Source of the DNA: CAZWSX01 sp964636985
GTDB taxonomy: Bacteria > Planctomycetota > Planctomycetia > Pirellulales > Pirellulaceae
NCBI GenBank assembly: GCA_964636985.1
Contig: CAZWSX010000029.1
Span: 16,911-80,910 of the forward strand
Length of the DNA: 64,000 bases
Direction: 5' to 3'
In this document: piece after piece, positions 61,671 to 64,000 of the stretch
Layout of the letters: each line of letters opens with the position of its first letter
Position numbering within the stretch: position 1 is the first letter of the stretch
Made by a program: the position numbers and the translations under genes
The notes under the pieces: generated by a model
Database searches by the model: none
What the model was told of the DNA's origin: nothing
What the model saw: only the letters and a program-made list of their open reading frames with translations

Positions 61671-63452
61671 CTACTTCTTTCGCCTTGCACGGCCTGCCAA
61701 TAGTTTCCCGATAACGCCGGCGATCAGGCAACTCGCCGCAAAGAGGTCGCCGGTTCGGCTGTAGAGGGTTGGCGCTCGACCTCCTAGTGGGACTGTCTCG
61801 ACAAGCACTCTCCGCTCTCGGCGCGGGGCTTGCGTGATGATGTGCCCGTTGCTGTCGACGATCATGCTGAGGCCGGTGTTGGCCGCGACGAACATCGGCT
61901 TGCCGTGTTCGACCGCTCGCATGATGTTGCACTGGGCTTGCAGGTCGAGGATGGCGCCGCCCCAGAACCAGCCGTCGTTGGTAATGTTGACCAGGGCGTC
62001 GATTTCCTTTCCCTTCGCACGGCACTCGCGGACGTGACTTGCAATCACGTGCGGCACCGTGCTTTCGAAACAGATGCTGGGGCTGAAAACGAGCCCATCG
62101 ATTTCAAACGGCTTGGCACCGGGACCAGCCGTCATTCCCGCAGGCAACGGCGCGATTTGATAGATCCAGGGAAACCACGCGCCGAAGGGAAGATACTCGC
62201 CGAACATCACCGGGTGGCACTTGGAGTAACTGGAGACAACGTTTGCCTTGCCGTCGACCAGGATCGCTTCGTTCGTGATGGTTGGAACGGGCGACTCGGT
62301 GTAGAGAACTTTCACTCCACCCAACACCAGGTAGTGCTCCAGGCCGCGCGGGAGTCTTAGTCCATTGATGAAGATTTTAAGGTCGTCTTTGAAGTCAGCG
62401 TGCCGTTTGTGGACGATCTCTTTGAATTCCGCGAGTGTTCCCTCGTGCCGCTTAGGAACCGAGATGTACTGTTCCATCTCGAAGTCGGCAACTGGAAACG
62501 AAGACTCGGGCAGCAAATAGAGAGTGGGTGGCCGTCCCTGGCGATCGGCGAAGTGTTTTTTTCCTCCGTCGATGGTCTCGCGATAGTGCTTGAAGACGTT
62601 TTCCGCTTGCTGGTCCGAGACGTCGAATACCACATCGAGCGCCCCTTGCACCACGGCCACGCGGAACGGCTTTTGCTCGCTCGGTTTTGCTTGGCCGACC
62701 TGCGGAAGCACTCGGCCGCACAGGGCCATCGTTGCAATGGCCGCGACGAGGACCATCGCGAGGACCGCCATCGATTGTCCGACGAGTGCCATCCGTGGAG
62801 CCAGAGGACTGCTGGCGATGGTGCCATCCAACGGGCGAAGCAATTGAAACAGCGCGCAGCCAAGCGCCGCTCCCACGAGCGCCACCACAAAACCGACCGC
62901 GTAGGCTCCGCCCAGCGAGGCAAGCTGGATGAGCGCGGGATACGCCACTAGGGCGTGTCCCAAATTCGCCATCGAGAAACCGGTGATCATGTAGGCGCGA
63001 ACAAGTTCGAGAGCCGTCCACACCACGGGGATCGCAAGCCAGGCAGGCCAGTTCCCTTTGTGAACCAGTATCCGCGACCACGCAACAAAGCCGGGAACAT
63101 AGACCGCCAGGTAGCCCGACAGGGCGACCCAGCCCAGGTACAGCGCCGGATGGGCTTTGCGGATCGACTCCAAAACCCACAACCAAAAGACGAAGCTTAC
63201 GCACCACAGGCCAAAGTACTGCCGGCCGGTCACGGGAACGGGGTGGCAGATCAGAATCGTCCACGGAACCAGAGCTACGAAGGCCGTCAGGCCCAGGCCG
63301 AACGGTGGGAATGATAAGGCCAGCAAGATCCCGCTGGTGCAGATCAGCGTCCAGCGCCATCGATCGAGCTTGGTGCGTTCACCCATCGTGCGGGAAGTGG
63401 CGACAGCAACGCCGCTAATCTTTGTTTTGGTTGATAGCTTTGTCGATGCCAT
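61671..63452 (-). CDS. lnt: Apolipoprotein N-acyltransferase
   Basis: The protein (593 residues from ATG 63452) has an N-terminal set of six to eight spans and a C-terminal nitrilase-fold domain. The catalytic triad can be placed at E316 (LLPESSFP), K411 (YSKCHPVMFGEYLP) and C461 (SPSICFES). VNITNDGWFWGG and the final membrane helix are also typical. It transfers the third acyl chain to the N-terminal cysteine of lipoproteins. The distance from the glutamate to the lysine is about 27 residues longer than in the E. coli enzyme because of an inserted charged stretch around VPKRHEGTLAEFKEIVHK. It converges with hpnH. Confidence 0.93.
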   Translation of the reverse strand: MASTKLSTKTKISGVAVATSRTMGERTKLDRWRWTLICTSGILLALSFPPFGLGLTAFVALVPWTILICHPVPVTGRQYFGLWCVSFVFWLWVLESIRKAHPALYLGWVALSGYLAVYVPGFVAWSRILVHKGNWPAWLAIPVVWTALELVRAYMITGFSMANLGHALVAYPALIQLASLGGAYAVGFVVALVGAALGCALFQLLRPLDGTIASSPLAPRMALVGQSMAVLAMVLVAAIATMALCGRVLPQVGQAKPSEQKPFRVAVVQGALDVVFDVSDQQAENVFKHYRETIDGGKKHFADRQGRPPTLYLLPESSFPVADFEMEQYISVPKRHEGTLAEFKEIVHKRHADFKDDLKIFINGLRLPRGLEHYLVLGGVKVLYTESPVPTITNEAILVDGKANVVSSYSKCHPVMFGEYLPFGAWFPWIYQIAPLPAGMTAGPGAKPFEIDGLVFSPSICFESTVPHVIASHVRECRAKGKEIDALVNITNDGWFWGGAILDLQAQCNIMRAVEHGKPMFVAANTGLSMIVDSNGHIITQAPRRERRVLVETVPLGGRAPTLYSRTGDLFAASCLIAGVIGKLLAGRARRKK

Positions 63453-63754
63453 GCAAAAGAAACCCAATCAATGCCCGTTATTGCCGCGACTCGATCCTCG
63501 AATCGCCACCGATTGTACCGGTGATGCAGGAAATCGCGGAGATGACAATCCTCCGGCCGGTCGCCTGAAAGGTGTCACAACGCATACGCATCTCATTTTG
63601 CTCCTTTGTCTCCTATCCATGGCGAAGGATAGTCAAAAAACAGGCCCGACAACGCCTTCCTGGAGCTAGGTTTTCGGTGAGCGCCTACACAGGCGGTATT
63701 ACGGCCCGAATTGCCCCTATCGCGAAATACGTGCTTCCAACGGCAGGTTTACGT
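63453..63754. other. Intergenic region of about 300 bases
   Basis: This lies between the divergent lnt gene and the FHA gene at the right edge. No gene, tRNA or clear promoter was found. A 16-codon frame from ATG 63619 ends just before the FHA gene and is too short to support. Confidence 0.5.
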
Positions 63755-64000
63755 ATGGCCCCAGTTGATGTTTCCGACATGCCCGCGACCACACCTGGTG
63801 TGTGGCTTCTGGCGGGCTGCACGGACCCCAACGGAAACGTGGAATACATCGAACTATCGAAGTTTCCGTTTCGCGTCGGGCGCAAAGCGGAGATGTCGCT
63901 GTCGATTCCTCGTGCCACCGTCTCGGGGGCCCATGCTGAGTTCATCGAACGCGATGGCACTCTTTACCTGCGCGATCTGAACAGCACCAACGGGACCTAT
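63755..64000 (+). CDS. FHA domain protein (partial, runs off right edge)
   Basis: The frame from ATG 63755 stays open to the window end and gives 82 residues: MAPVDVSDMPATTPGVWLLA, then KFPFRVGRKAEMSLSI, ATVSGAHAEF and DLNSTNGTY. These are the FHA signatures, although SGAH replaces the usual S-x-x-H spacing context SREH. The short N-terminal lead resembles that of the FHA-EAL protein at 37782, so the missing part may carry a second domain such as EAL. AGGT lies upstream of the ATG; in-frame GTG codons at 63731 and 63677 are alternatives. Confidence 0.85.
   Translation, partial: MAPVDVSDMPATTPGVWLLAGCTDPNGNVEYIELSKFPFRVGRKAEMSLSIPRATVSGAHAEFIERDGTLYLRDLNSTNGTY

Noticed and set aside
1..64000. 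tRNA, rRNA and CRISPR loci
   Set aside because: Gaps between genes were read for tRNA-like T-arm sequences and regular repeat-spacer patterns; none was found. Short or divergent RNA genes could be missed by eye.

Overview
The window is high-GC chromosomal DNA that almost certainly comes from a planctomycete, most likely of the Pirellulales type. The evidence is the combination of two secreted cytochrome/DUF1549-DUF1553 proteins each followed by a DUF1501 protein, a DUF1559 pseudopilin-like protein, a tubulin-like protein fused to a Ser/Thr kinase, several FHA proteins, and a hopanoid pair (squalene-hopene cyclase plus HpnH). No rRNA, tRNA, CRISPR array, phage or transposase gene was recognised. 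Genes fill nearly all of the window, on both strands. Many starts are GTG or TTG.

Layout. 1-2.4 kb: a Gfo/Idh/MocA oxidoreductase cut by the left edge and an enolase-superfamily enzyme. 2.5-9 kb: a propeller/membrane protein of unknown role, then the first DUF1549/1553 plus DUF1501 pair. 9.2-12.4 kb: a three-gene operon (hydroxyacid dehydrogenase, MFS transporter, aldo/keto reductase). 12.6-18.9 kb: a second DUF1549/1553 plus DUF1501 set with a large secreted PPC-type protein. 18.9-23.4 kb: baeRF7, CHAD and phosphotransferase/P-loop kinase genes, then a tiny zinc ribbon. 23.6-28.6 kb: an M20 amidohydrolase and an eutB-permease-eutC operon. 28.8-33.3 kb: a secreted Tyr/His-rich protein, plsC-cdsA and a ceramidase-like protein. 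33.6-40.6 kb: a signalling block with an FHA protein, a kinase-tubulin fusion, an FHA-EAL protein and a REC-GGDEF-CBS protein. 40.9-44.7 kb: sthA, then on the other strand a four-gene operon of small membrane protein, radical SAM enzyme, second small membrane protein and signal peptidase I. 44.9-50.6 kb: an NtrB/NtrC-like two-component pair, a zinc-ribbon/TerB-like protein, a RyR-domain protein and DUF1559. 50.8-55.5 kb: an osmoprotectant ABC transporter with fused binding protein and permease, CDGSH, msrA, a gene broken by a frameshift, and DUF971. 55.7-63.5 kb: a SulP-carbonic anhydrase fusion, shc, hpnH and lnt. At the right edge another FHA protein begins.

The most interesting candidates are (1) the operon in which two paralogous single-span small proteins bracket a radical SAM/SPASM-like enzyme, with a signal peptidase translationally coupled at the end, which could be an undescribed membrane-peptide modification system; and (2) the signalling block, where a kinase-tubulin fusion sits beside EAL and GGDEF proteins that both look catalytically dead. 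Two families of short dispersed palindromic repeats lie between genes, and one copy appears to supply the start codon and first residues of a secreted protein.

All calls come from reading the sequence by eye. Family assignments rest on remembered motifs, not on database searches.
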